This document shows, in pieces, positions 51,492 through 59,943 of a stretch of DNA of 64,000 bases; position 1 is the first letter of the stretch; the number at the start of each line of letters is the position of its first letter. Source of the stretch: JBDNJM01 sp041687755 (GTDB lineage Bacteria; Planctomycetota; UBA1135; GCA-002686595). A program made the position numbers and the translations under genes. The stretch spans positions 1 through 64,000 of the forward strand of contig JBDNJM010000162.1 in NCBI GenBank assembly GCA_041687755.1. Direction: 5' to 3'. The notes beneath the pieces are model-generated. The model was not told the DNA's origin. It saw only the letters and a list, made by a program, of their open reading frames with translations, and made no database searches.

Positions 51492-51616
51492 TGATGGCCA
51501 CATCGCCGGGCGCGAACGCCGGACTTGAGCGCGACCCCTCGAATTCGATCGAGACATAGATCGGGGCGCCGGGAGTGGCGTTGGGCATGCCCCGCCCGGC
51601 CGCCCGCGCCTGGGGA

Positions 51617-51925
51617 TCAGGGCGCCAGCTCGAGGGCCACTGCGTTCGGGGTGAAGTCGACCACGGGCGCAACGAGGTCGAGGGTCAGGGCCGCGTGGTG
51701 CGCCGTGATGCCGGCGATCGAGCTGCTGCTGTCGGCGGGCAAGGAGAACGTCGGGAAGCCGCGGCCCGCGGAGTCCAGGGTCCCGAGCGACCCGGCGTGC
51801 GCCGCACCGGCTTCGACGGTCAAGAACTGGGTGCTGCCCGCGGGCAGGTCGATCTTGGCGGGGCCCCCGTGCAGGCTGCCGAGGGCGCTCGGCCCGCCTG
51901 TTAGTGCCGCGCCATGGGGTGATAG
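51617..51925 (-). pseudogene. Remnant of an FG-GAP-protein C-terminal domain
   Basis: The frame reads PAKIDLPAGSTQFLTVEAGAA and ends LVAPVVDFTPNAVALELAP. It matches the C-terminus of the protein at 53598-55175 (QIDLSNGGAQLLTVEAGAS and AHHAALAIDP..SNAVAIELVQ), but about 60 residues between TVEAG and DSAGRG are missing. No start codon is present before the in-frame TAG at 51926-51928. It is therefore a truncated, internally deleted copy, probably left by duplication or recombination with the locus 2 kb away. Confidence 0.7.
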
Positions 51926-52129
51926 CTAGAGAGGGACCCGCGACCCGCTGGGGAGCTTGGAATAGGCTCGCGGCTCAGGTTCCGAGCGGCCTCCGACTTC
52001 TGTCCTGCAGCGTTCGGGCCCGCTCGATCCCCTGGGTCTCCCCAGCCGTCCGCTCACAGACCCGCCAGCTGCTCGCACCTGCGTGAGCAGCCTGGCCCGA
52101 ACGTCTCCGCCGCTCCTGATCCCCGCCCG

Positions 52130-53548
52130 ATGATCGTCCGCACTTCGCTCCTGGCCGCCGCCCTCGCCGGTCCCTTGGTTTGCTCGAGCTGCAAGTCCGG
52201 GCCCACGCCCATTGATCTTGGCTGGCTCTACAACGAAACGGCCCAGAACATCGGGGCCGCGCGCGTCCCGGTGGTGGTGCTACCGGGGATCCTCGGTTCG
52301 AAGCTCAAGAACGGCAGAACGGGCCTGAAGATCTGGGGCTCGTTCACGTTCGGAGCCGCCGACGCGGACAAGGCCGCAGGCGCTCGCGAGGTGGCCTACC
52401 CGATGGGCGACGGCGTGCCGCTGCTCGAGCTGCGCGACGACGTCGTGCCCAACGGCGCGCTCGACTACGTCGTGGCCGATATCGGACCCTTCCGCAATAT
52501 CAAGATCGGCGCTTACGTGGGCATCATGAAGTCGCTGGCGGCGGGCAAGTACCGCGACCAGTCCCTCGGCGAGAGCGGAGCGATCGACTACGGCGGACAG
52601 CACTACACGTGTTTCCAGTACCCCTACGACTGGCGTCGCGACGTGTCCGAGAGCGCCGCAGCGCTGCACGAGTACATCGCGGACGCGCAGGATAAGGTTC
52701 GCGAGGGGCGCGGGCTCGACCCCGGCACGCCGGTCAAAGTCGACGTGGTCGCCCACTCGATGGGCGGGCTCGTGCTGCGCTACTACCTGCGGTACGGCCC
52801 CGAGCCCCTGCCCGTGGACGGCTCGCTGCCCGAACTCACCTGGGCCGGCGCGGAGAACGTAGCGCGCGCCTTCCTAGTTGCCACGCCGAGCGGCGGCTCG
52901 GCGGATTCGTTGCGTCAGCTGCTCGATGGACTCGACCTAAATCCGCTGTTCCCCAACTACCGCGCGGCGATTCTGGGGACGATGCCGGCGATCTACCAAC
53001 TGCTTCCGCGGGCGCGCCACGGTCTCGTCCGCGACGGCGTCACCGGTGAGCGCATCGATGTCTTAGACATCGCCGTGTGGGAGCACTACGGCTGGGGCCT
53101 CGCTGATCCGAGGGAAGCCGACGTGCTCGAGTGGCTGCTGCCCGACGCCGCCGGCGACGACGACCGCGCGCGCATCGCGAAGGAGCACCTAGCCAAGTGC
53201 CTCGCCAAGGCCGACCAGCTGTTCCGCGCCCTGGACCGACCGGCTGTGCCGCCGGCGGGCACCGAGCTCTACCTGTTCGCCGGCGATGGGCAGGTCACGC
53301 CAGAGGTGATCGAGATCAGCGCCGAGGGCGAGCTCCGCGTCATCCGCGAGGCGCCCGGCGACGGCACCGTGACCCGCGCCAGCGCCTTGATGGACGAGCG
53401 CGTCGGGGGCGAGTGGGTCGTCGGGCTGCAGTCGCCGATCGCCTGGGAGCGCGTGCAGTTCATCAACGAGGAGCACCTCGGCCTGACGAGCGCGCCTGAG
53501 TTCACCGACAACTTGCTGTACCTGATGCTGGACAGCCCGCGTCCGTAG
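52130..53548 (+). CDS. LCAT-type lipase/acyltransferase (lipoprotein)
   Basis: A 472-residue alpha/beta hydrolase with lipobox VCSSC (Cys21). LCAT/PDAT signatures are VVVLPGILGSKL (oxyanion region), CFQYPYDWRRD and AHSMGG with nucleophile Ser210. The acid is probably the Asp in PGDGTVTRAS and the base the His in INEEHLGL. Enzymes of this fold transfer or hydrolyse fatty acyl groups of phospholipids or sterol-like lipids. In a bacterium with a surface-exposed lipoprotein form, phospholipase or lipase activity is likely, but the substrate is not shown. It is convergent with the FG-GAP gene ending at 53598; only 49 bases separate the stops. Confidence 0.88.
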   Translation: MIVRTSLLAAALAGPLVCSSCKSGPTPIDLGWLYNETAQNIGAARVPVVVLPGILGSKLKNGRTGLKIWGSFTFGAADADKAAGAREVAYPMGDGVPLLELRDDVVPNGALDYVVADIGPFRNIKIGAYVGIMKSLAAGKYRDQSLGESGAIDYGGQHYTCFQYPYDWRRDVSESAAALHEYIADAQDKVREGRGLDPGTPVKVDVVAHSMGGLVLRYYLRYGPEPLPVDGSLPELTWAGAENVARAFLVATPSGGSADSLRQLLDGLDLNPLFPNYRAAILGTMPAIYQLLPRARHGLVRDGVTGERIDVLDIAVWEHYGWGLADPREADVLEWLLPDAAGDDDRARIAKEHLAKCLAKADQLFRALDRPAVPPAGTELYLFAGDGQVTPEVIEISAEGELRVIREAPGDGTVTRASALMDERVGGEWVVGLQSPIAWERVQFINEEHLGLTSAPEFTDNLLYLMLDSPRP

Positions 53549-53597
53549 CAACTCGTACCGTTTGGTCGGATCGCCCGGGCGCACCGAGCGCCTGGCT

Positions 53598-55175
53598 TCA
53601 CTGGACCAGCTCGATAGCCACGGCGTTCGAGGTGAAGCCCACGATGAGCCCGACTGGATCGATTGCTAGCGCCGCATGGTGCGCCTGGATCCCGACGAGG
53701 CTCTGGCTGCTGCCCGCGGGAAGGCTGAACGTCGCGTAGCCGCGACCGGCCGCGTCGAGGACCCCGAGCGAGCTGCTCAACGGGGCCGCATTGGGGGCAT
53801 TGAAGGTCTTCAACAGGTACGCGTCGAAATTGAGCGGTAGAACCAAGCCGTCGATCGCCAAGCCCGGAGCTGTGCCGCTGCGGCTGCCGAGCACCAGGTA
53901 GACCTCGCCAGCGTGGCTGGCACCGGCTTCAACCGTGAGCAGCTGGGCACCGCCGTTCGACAGGTCGATTTGACCGAGGCCACCCAGCAGGCCGCCATCG
54001 ATGTCGTAGATCTTCAGCGGGCCGGAGGCCGGGTCAACGTCGTTGATGCTGACCACGAGCTGCGCTCCCCCGAGGGCTAGGCCAACGCCGAAGCGGCCGT
54101 TGCTGTACTGGTAGTCGGTGAAGATCGAGGCGATACGCCAGGCCGTGGGGTCCAGGCCGTAGAGATACGCGTGGCCGCGGTCGGACTCGGCGCGGTACGC
54201 GCTGACGAGCAGGCGACCCTCGTCCAAGTCGATGACGCGGCCGAACAGATCGCCGCCATCCGAACTGTTCGCGTCCGGCGCGAGCAAGCGGTCGAATTCG
54301 GTCCAGCTGCCGGCCGGGCGGTTGAATGCGTAGACGGCTCCGGCGTTCGATCCTTCGACGGTGTTCTCCGACGCGGCGCCGACGGCGATCATCCCGGCGT
54401 CGATCGCCACGGAATAGCCGAATTGAGCGGCCGCGGGACTCGCACCGGAGGGCTGCAGCAGCTGCTGGAAGTTGCCCTGCAGGTCGTAGAGCCAGGCCCC
54501 GCCGGCGTCCCCGCCGAGCCCGTCGTAGCGCGGCGCGCCGATGACCACCGTGTTGTCGGCCACGCTGACGGCGACCGAATACCCGTAGTCCGTGGTTGCG
54601 CTGGTCGCCGGGTTGTCGTGCCGGTTGCGGAGGATCCACTGGCCCCCGACGTCCTCGTACACGTACGCCGAGCCCCCGAACGTGGGCGACTTCTGGGTTG
54701 CGGTGACCATCCACGGCCCGTCGATAGCGACGCTGAATCCGTACTCCGCCCCGGCGTTCAAACTGGGGTCCGTGAACCTCCCCGTGCGCGTCCAGGTGCC
54801 GCCGATCAAGGCGTAGGTGTACGCCGCGCCGCTCGAGTCGCCATCGGCATCCTCGTCGCCGTTCGCACCGACCACGATGCGATTGCCGCTGATGGCGACG
54901 GAAACGCCGAAGCGGTCCACGGGGCTGATCTCCGGCTCGAACAGCTTCTGAACCTCCGTCCACTGGTTGCCGACGCGCTGGTAGACATACGCAGCGCCGG
55001 AATCGAACCCGGCCGCCTGGTGCGCGCGCGCTCCGACCACCATCCAGTCGCCGTCGATGTCGACGACATCGGCAAACTTGTCGCCCTTGACGGTGTCGGA
55101 GCCAAACACGTCCTGAACGTGAATTTGGGCGATGGCGGGAGTGGCCAATAACAGGGTGGCGAGGCAGGTGCGCAT
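53598..55175 (-). CDS. Secreted FG-GAP (integrin-alpha-like propeller) protein
   Basis: A 525-residue protein with signal peptide MRTCLATLLLATPAIA (cleavage before QIHVQ); the start at 55175 is chosen for this. It has seven or so propeller repeats of the type DFGYSVAVSVADNTVVIGAP: GDKFADVVDIDGDWMVVGA, DRFGVSVAISGNRIVVGA, AEYGFSVAIDGPWMVTA, AQFGYSVAIDAGMIAVGA and FGRVIDLDEGRLLVSA. A C-terminal domain of about 120 residues contains GRGYATFSLPAGSS and AHHAALAIDPVG and is shared with the remnant at 51617. The repeats are the type whose products are usually surface or extracellular. The C-terminal domain may be a sorting or anchoring module (inference). Confidence 0.88.
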   Translation of the reverse strand: MRTCLATLLLATPAIAQIHVQDVFGSDTVKGDKFADVVDIDGDWMVVGARAHQAAGFDSGAAYVYQRVGNQWTEVQKLFEPEISPVDRFGVSVAISGNRIVVGANGDEDADGDSSGAAYTYALIGGTWTRTGRFTDPSLNAGAEYGFSVAIDGPWMVTATQKSPTFGGSAYVYEDVGGQWILRNRHDNPATSATTDYGYSVAVSVADNTVVIGAPRYDGLGGDAGGAWLYDLQGNFQQLLQPSGASPAAAQFGYSVAIDAGMIAVGAASENTVEGSNAGAVYAFNRPAGSWTEFDRLLAPDANSSDGGDLFGRVIDLDEGRLLVSAYRAESDRGHAYLYGLDPTAWRIASIFTDYQYSNGRFGVGLALGGAQLVVSINDVDPASGPLKIYDIDGGLLGGLGQIDLSNGGAQLLTVEAGASHAGEVYLVLGSRSGTAPGLAIDGLVLPLNFDAYLLKTFNAPNAAPLSSSLGVLDAAGRGYATFSLPAGSSQSLVGIQAHHAALAIDPVGLIVGFTSNAVAIELVQ

Positions 55176-55350
55176 GGGAGCAGGGGTAGGGGGCTGGGGT
55201 TCCAGCCCACAACCCGTCAAGCGATTCGGGAACCCGCCAAGTTCGATTCATTCCCCGGAGTGATGATCGCCCGAAATTCGCCGCGGGCAGCCTCATCCCT
55301 GGCCCGGGAGGGCTCCAAGCGGGTGCGCCCTGGGCTCGGTCGCCGCCCGC

Positions 55351-56562
55351 TCAGTTGCGTTCCGTGCGCGACCAGGCTGCGGATCTCGCCGCCGCGGCCA
55401 GGATCTTGGGGAGCATCAGGAGCTTCCAGCCCACGTAGAACGGGGCGAGGGCGAGGGCGCCGAGGTCCTTGAGGGTGCCGCCACAGGCGAAGATGCCGGC
55501 CAGGACGTGGGTGCCGACCAGGGTCAGGGCGGCGGCGGCGTAGAGCTGGGTCAGGGCGTAGGGGAGGGCCAGCAGGGGCAGCAGCAGCAGGACGTGGAAC
55601 GCGAGCGGGAGCAGCAGCAGCTCGAACAGGGGCTCGGCCAGGCGCAGCCGGCCGCGCAGGACCTCCGCGGCGAGGCCGGGGGCATGGTCCGCGAGCATGC
55701 GGAAGCGGCCGCCCTCCCAGCGCGAGCGCTGGGTCTCGGCGCCGGCGGCGTTCGGGGGTGCGTCGGCGGAAACCTGGGTCTCAGGCACGAAGCGCACGCG
55801 CGAGCCCGCTCGCACGAGGTTGATGTGGTATTCGAGGTCCTCGACGATCGAGGCGGCCGTGTAGGGCACCCGCTTGAGCAGGCTGGCACGCAGGCCGAAG
55901 CCGTTGCCGAGGATGCCGACGCTGGCTCCGAGCGCTTCGCGCGACTTGGGGCGCAGGTGGTTGAAGCACAGCAGCGCGAGATGCTGCAGGCGCGCGCGGG
56001 TCGAGGCGTCGGGGTCGCCGGAGTGGTAGGGGACCTGGAGGGCTTCGGCGCCCTGGGTGAAGGCTTCGGTCGTTGCGGACAAGAGCCGGTCGTGGGCCTT
56101 GGTGTCCGCGTCCACGATGAGGAAGGCGTCCGGGCGTTGGTCGTCCTCGCGGGCGAGGCAGAGCTTGAAAGCGTGGTCCAGGGCGTAGCCTTTACCGCGT
56201 TCCGTCGCGTGCTGGCGCTCGACGACGGTGATGCGGAAGCCGTCGGGGGCCTCGGAGGCGACCGCGCGGGCGAGCTCGGCGGTCTCGTCGGTGCAGTTGT
56301 CGGCGACCACCAGCAGCTCGACCTCGGTCTCGGTGCCCTCGATGCGAGGCCGCTCGCAGGCGAGCAGGTCGCGCAGCGTGGTCTGGACGTTCTCGCGTTC
56401 GTCGTGGGCCGGAATGACGGCGGACAGGCGCCGAACGGGCCCGGCTGCCGGGCCGCTAATGCCGCGACCGGGGACCAGCCAACCGAAGGTCAGGACGAAC
56501 AGCTCGAGCGTGCCCGGCAGCGTCAGCAGGGCGAGCGGAACCGCGAGCAGGGCCCAAATCAT
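55351..56562 (-). CDS. Glycosyltransferase family 2, membrane-bound
   Basis: A 403-residue processive-type GT2. An N-terminal helix (WALLAVPLALLTLPG) precedes the GT-A domain with AVIPAHDERENV, VVADNCTDETAE, VDADTK (DxD) and later ASIVEDLEYHINLVRAG (the ED acid) and ETQRSRWEGGR, equivalent to QxxRW. The C-terminal part has four hydrophobic helices. These features match cellulose/hyaluronan-synthase-like enzymes that polymerise or transfer sugars to lipid or polysaccharide at the inner membrane. It is the last gene of a leftward pair with the GT4 gene, 10 bases downstream of it. Confidence 0.9.
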   Translation of the reverse strand: MIWALLAVPLALLTLPGTLELFVLTFGWLVPGRGISGPAAGPVRRLSAVIPAHDERENVQTTLRDLLACERPRIEGTETEVELLVVADNCTDETAELARAVASEAPDGFRITVVERQHATERGKGYALDHAFKLCLAREDDQRPDAFLIVDADTKAHDRLLSATTEAFTQGAEALQVPYHSGDPDASTRARLQHLALLCFNHLRPKSREALGASVGILGNGFGLRASLLKRVPYTAASIVEDLEYHINLVRAGSRVRFVPETQVSADAPPNAAGAETQRSRWEGGRFRMLADHAPGLAAEVLRGRLRLAEPLFELLLLPLAFHVLLLLPLLALPYALTQLYAAAALTLVGTHVLAGIFACGGTLKDLGALALAPFYVGWKLLMLPKILAAAARSAAWSRTERN

Positions 56563-56572
56563 GATGCTCGCT

Positions 56573-57799
56573 TCACGCGCTGCGATGCAGCGACGGATCC
56601 TTGAACAGGCGCGCCAGCTTGGCCGACTCCTTGAGTGAATCGTGGGCTTCGTGCACCCGCCGAGCGCCTTCGGCGCCGTAGGCCGCGAGCTCGGTCGTCG
56701 TCATTGTGAGGCACTCGCGCATGGCGTCGGTGAGCGCGTCGACCGAGCCGGCGGGCACGACCCAGCCGCACTTGCCGTTTTCGATCAGCTCCGGGATGCC
56801 CGCGATGTAGGTCGACAGGATCGGGCGGTGCAGGGCGTAGCTCTCCATGAACACGACCGGCAGGCCCTCGTCGAAGCTGGGCAGCACCATCGCACGGCTG
56901 GCGAGCACCTCGGCCTTGACCTCCGCGCCGCTCTTCCAGCCCAGGAACTCGAGCCGGTCTTCGATATTCAACTGCTTGGCGACGCGCTTGATCTCGTCCT
57001 CAAAGTCGCCGCCGCCGACGAACGCGAGGCGCGGGTCGAGGCCTTCGCCAACAAGGCGTGCGGTGGCGTCCAGCAGCACGAGGTGTCCCTTGACGGGCGA
57101 CAGGCGCGCGACGCACACCATGCGGCCTGTACCGGGCACCGGCGAGACCGGCTCGTCGAGGAACGCCGCGTCCGTGCCGCAGTGGATCAGGTGCAGCTTG
57201 TTCCAGTGCTCGTAGTCCGACCAGCGCTTCAGCATGCTCATGCCGTGGTAGCTGATCGCGATCGCGAATGAGGCGCGGTGCAGCTTCTCGCGCAGGCCGT
57301 GGTGGCTGATTGCCTCAAAGATCTCCGGGCCGTGGAACGTGAACGAGTAGGGCGGGGCGCCGAGGAGGTTGGCGAGGCACGCGACGGTGGCCGCGTTCGT
57401 GCCGAAGTGCGCGTGCACGTGGTCGGCGGGCGTTTGCCGCATCCACTTGGCAAACAGGCAGGCCTCGACGAGGTAGGCCAAATGGTAAAGCCGGCCGCGC
57501 GGGTGGCGGAAACCTATGAACCAGGTCAGCCGCAGGGCCTTGAAGAAGGCGACGGGCTTGGTGAACAGGGTTGCAAGAGTCGCCAGCAGGAGCGCGGCGG
57601 CGCCGGCCTCCAGCAGGAAGCGCGTGTGCTTCTCCTCCTCGATGTCGCCGGGGTCCACCAGCGGCTCACCGACGCGCCGCAGGCTGTAGCGGTCGATCTT
57701 GAGGCCCTCGCCCAGAACGCCCTGGATCTCGCGGCGCATCCAGGCGTGGCTCGTCTTGGGGTACTGGTTGACGAGGTAGGCGATGCGGCGCGTGCTCAT
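56573..57799 (-). CDS. Glycosyltransferase family 4 (WcaL-like)
   Basis: A 408-residue GT-B enzyme. The N-terminal domain begins RRIAYLVNQYPKTSHAWMRREI, a phrase typical of colanic-acid-type WcaL relatives, and includes VHAHFGTNAATVACLA. The C-terminal donor domain has CVARLSPVKGH, the E-x7-E style SFDEGLPVVFMESYA and STYIAGIPELIENGKCGW for nucleotide-sugar binding. It would add a sugar in exopolysaccharide or lipid-linked glycan synthesis in the cytoplasm. It stands 10 bases upstream of the GT2 gene, so they are one transcript. Confidence 0.92.
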   Translation of the reverse strand: MSTRRIAYLVNQYPKTSHAWMRREIQGVLGEGLKIDRYSLRRVGEPLVDPGDIEEEKHTRFLLEAGAAALLLATLATLFTKPVAFFKALRLTWFIGFRHPRGRLYHLAYLVEACLFAKWMRQTPADHVHAHFGTNAATVACLANLLGAPPYSFTFHGPEIFEAISHHGLREKLHRASFAIAISYHGMSMLKRWSDYEHWNKLHLIHCGTDAAFLDEPVSPVPGTGRMVCVARLSPVKGHLVLLDATARLVGEGLDPRLAFVGGGDFEDEIKRVAKQLNIEDRLEFLGWKSGAEVKAEVLASRAMVLPSFDEGLPVVFMESYALHRPILSTYIAGIPELIENGKCGWVVPAGSVDALTDAMRECLTMTTTELAAYGAEGARRVHEAHDSLKESAKLARLFKDPSLHRSA

Positions 57800-57935
57800 G
57801 GGGAATCGGGCCGGCGGGCGGTCGTTCGGACCTGGGGGGGACCGGAGGACCTCCGCACATTGAAAAATCGTCCCGAGGGCAAGGGCGGCTTGAGCGCCGC
57901 AAGGCGGAGAGTCTTGAGAGTCCTGGACGCGGGCG

Positions 57936-58955
57936 CTACTTGTACTCGATCAGGCCGCGGCGACGGCCGCGCAGGTGGTTCCAGGCGAACTCGATAGCTC
58001 CGGCGGCCTCGGCGAACTTGCCGATCAGAGTGTAGCGGCCGTACAGCTGCGCATCGTCCGGGGCGTCGCCTTGGGCGATGCGGTGTTCGGTGACCTTCTG
58101 CACGACGCGGGCGCCGAACACGAACCAGACGGCCAGCGGGAGCAGGGACAGCCACCCCTGACCCGCCAGAGCGAGCCCGATGCAGGCCAGCAGGCTCAGC
58201 AGCGGCAGGGCAACGGCGTAGGCCAGGGCGCTCCGCGCGATGCGAACCATGTGCGGCTCGCCGGTGGGGCCGTGCTTGTGCCAGGCCTCGGTCGCGGCGT
58301 AGCCGCTGCGGCGGGTGCGCTGCCACCACTGCCCGAAGCGGTGCAGGTCCGCGTCGTGCAGGGTCATCTCCGCGTCCAGGCGGCGGATCTTGCCGCCGCG
58401 CTGGCGCAGGCGGTAGCAGAGCTCGGGCTCCTCGCCGGCGATCAGGGTCTCGTCGAAGCCGCGCGCGGCCTCGAACGCCGTGCGACGATACTGCGCGTCC
58501 CCGCCGCAGGCCTCGGCCTCCCCGACGGGCGTGTCCCACTCCATGTCCGCGAGTCGGTTGAAGGGCGTCTTTTCGGGGAAGCGCTCGCGCCGCCGGCCGC
58601 AGACCGCGACGACGTCAGGGTAGCTCTCGAAGGCGCCCAGCGCGCTCTCGATCCAGCCGTCGACCAGCTCGCAGTCGCCGTCCACGAACTGGATAAAGTC
58701 GATCTCGGGGTCGGCCTCGATCAGGGCGCGAGCGCCGGCGTTGCGCGCGCGGGCTGCGGTGAAGGGCCGGCTGAGGTCGAGCTCGACGGGCAGGACGCCC
58801 CGTTCCTCCGCGGCGGCGACGCTACCGTCGGTCGAGCCGGAGTCCACGTAGACCGTTGTCAGCCCGGCGGCGCGCAGGGCGTCGAGGCAGCGCACGAGGC
58901 GCTGGTCCTCGTTGCGACCGATCGCGACGGCGCCCACTCGGCTGAGCGCGGTCAT
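57936..58955 (-). CDS. Glycosyltransferase family 2
   Basis: A 339-residue GT2 with GT-A motifs AVAIGRNEDQRLVRCLDAL, VYVDSGSTDGSV, QFVDGDCELVDGWI (DxD), GGDAQYRRTAFEAARGFDE and EEPELCYRLRQRGG. A hydrophobic C-terminal region has two or three helices (ALPLLSLLACIGLALAG). The ATG at 58955 overlaps the stop of the upstream Alg13-like gene (ATGA), which fixes the start; the open frame further upstream is a shadow. It is the last gene of a four-gene coupled operon for glycan assembly (59940, 59455, 58952, this gene). Confidence 0.92.
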   Translation of the reverse strand: MTALSRVGAVAIGRNEDQRLVRCLDALRAAGLTTVYVDSGSTDGSVAAAEERGVLPVELDLSRPFTAARARNAGARALIEADPEIDFIQFVDGDCELVDGWIESALGAFESYPDVVAVCGRRRERFPEKTPFNRLADMEWDTPVGEAEACGGDAQYRRTAFEAARGFDETLIAGEEPELCYRLRQRGGKIRRLDAEMTLHDADLHRFGQWWQRTRRSGYAATEAWHKHGPTGEPHMVRIARSALAYAVALPLLSLLACIGLALAGQGWLSLLPLAVWFVFGARVVQKVTEHRIAQGDAPDDAQLYGRYTLIGKFAEAAGAIEFAWNHLRGRRRGLIEYK

Positions 58956-59458
58956 GCCTGGAGTCCTCCGCCTGCCTCGACCCGGGCGATGAGCGCATCG
59001 AGTCCGGCGACGAGGGCCTCGGAGCCGTGACCGGATCCGGGCGGGTCCGGATGAGCGATGGCCTCCTCGATCTCTGCACCGAGCAGGGCGACGTCCTCGA
59101 CGCAGCGCACGAGCCCTTCGGCGGCGAGCTTGCGCGCGAGCTGCAGCTGGTGGTCGTCGACGTGCTCGCCCTCGGCGGCCAGGCGCGGGACGACGACCGG
59201 ACGCTTGCCCGAACGCACGGCGAGCAGCATCGAGCCTGCGCCCGCGTGGGTCACGACCAGGTCCGCCGACTCCGTCAGCTCGAGCATGCGCGGGAACGGG
59301 AGCATGCGCTCGAACGGGAGATGCTGGGGCTCCGCGCGGCAGGAGCCGATCTGCGCGAAGCACTCGACCTCCTTCAGCGGCCCGGCGCAGAGCGCGTCGA
59401 AGGCGTCGAGCAGGCGGTGGAACGAGAACTTCTCGGTGCCGACGGTGAGCAGGATCAC
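58952..59458 (-). CDS. Alg13-like glycosyltransferase catalytic subunit
   Basis: A 168-residue protein of the glycosyltransferase-28 C-terminal type: VILLTVGTEKFSFHRLLDAF, EVECFAQIGS, ADLVVTHAGAGSM, and RPVVVPRLAAEGEHVDDHQ for the sugar-nucleotide site. It begins with GTG at 59458, overlapping the upstream gene by four bases (GTGA). Bacterial relatives (EpsF/PssE type) form a two-chain enzyme with an Alg14-like membrane partner, which is exactly the next gene upstream. Together they would add the second sugar to a lipid-linked precursor. Confidence 0.9.
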   Translation of the reverse strand: MILLTVGTEKFSFHRLLDAFDALCAGPLKEVECFAQIGSCRAEPQHLPFERMLPFPRMLELTESADLVVTHAGAGSMLLAVRSGKRPVVVPRLAAEGEHVDDHQLQLARKLAAEGLVRCVEDVALLGAEIEEAIAHPDPPGSGHGSEALVAGLDALIARVEAGGGLQA

Positions 59459-59943
59459 AGGATGCGCCCCAGGAACTCGGTGTCGGGGTGCTTGGCGAGC
59501 AGCTCCGGCCACTGGACGAGGAAGCGGTCGACGCGTCCGTGCAGGAGCTTGCCCGACATGGACAGGTCTTCGGTCCGTGCGATCGACTCGATGTAGACGG
59601 TGGGAATGCCCATGCGGCGTGCGCGCAGCAGGAAGGGGACGGCGACGCCGGCTCCGGTGGAGATCACGACGTCGGGTCGCTCTTCCTCGAGCACGCGCTT
59701 GGAGAGCCGCCAGTTGCGCCACAGGTTCACGACGTTGCGGTTGGTTGGGAAGTGCGCCCAGTGCACGCGCTCGCCCTCGAGGAGCGAAACGGCGTCGGGG
59801 GTGGGGAAGCAGACCCAGGCGTGCTCGCGCGGGTGGGCCTGGGAGTTCCAGAGGTCGCTGACGGAGAGCAGCTCGAACAGGTGGCCCCCAGAGGAACAGA
59901 CCAGGAGGAGCTTCGCGGGACGCGCCGACGTGCCCGCGGTCAT
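59455..59943 (-). CDS. Alg14-like membrane-anchoring glycosyltransferase subunit
   Basis: A 162-residue protein with KLLLVCSSGGHLFELLSVSDLW (the family N-terminal GGH motif), VVISTGAGVAVPFLLRARRMG, and VYIESIARTEDLSMSGKLL. It corresponds to the Alg14/PssD/EpsE acceptor-binding subunit, which recruits the Alg13-like catalytic subunit encoded next. The ATG at 59943 overlaps the upstream GT4 stop (ATGA), and its stop overlaps the next gene (GTGA). Classical Alg14 has a membrane helix at its N-terminus; here the hydrophobic stretch LLLVCSSGGHLFELL may play that part. Confidence 0.9.
   Translation of the reverse strand: MTAGTSARPAKLLLVCSSGGHLFELLSVSDLWNSQAHPREHAWVCFPTPDAVSLLEGERVHWAHFPTNRNVVNLWRNWRLSKRVLEEERPDVVISTGAGVAVPFLLRARRMGIPTVYIESIARTEDLSMSGKLLHGRVDRFLVQWPELLAKHPDTEFLGRIL

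Noticed and set aside
51205..51672. Leftward frame containing FAPGDVAINGLRSF, reminiscent of flagellin inner motifs
   Set aside because: It is out of phase with the fliD-like gene, short, and becomes Arg-rich shadow downstream; resemblance is too weak.
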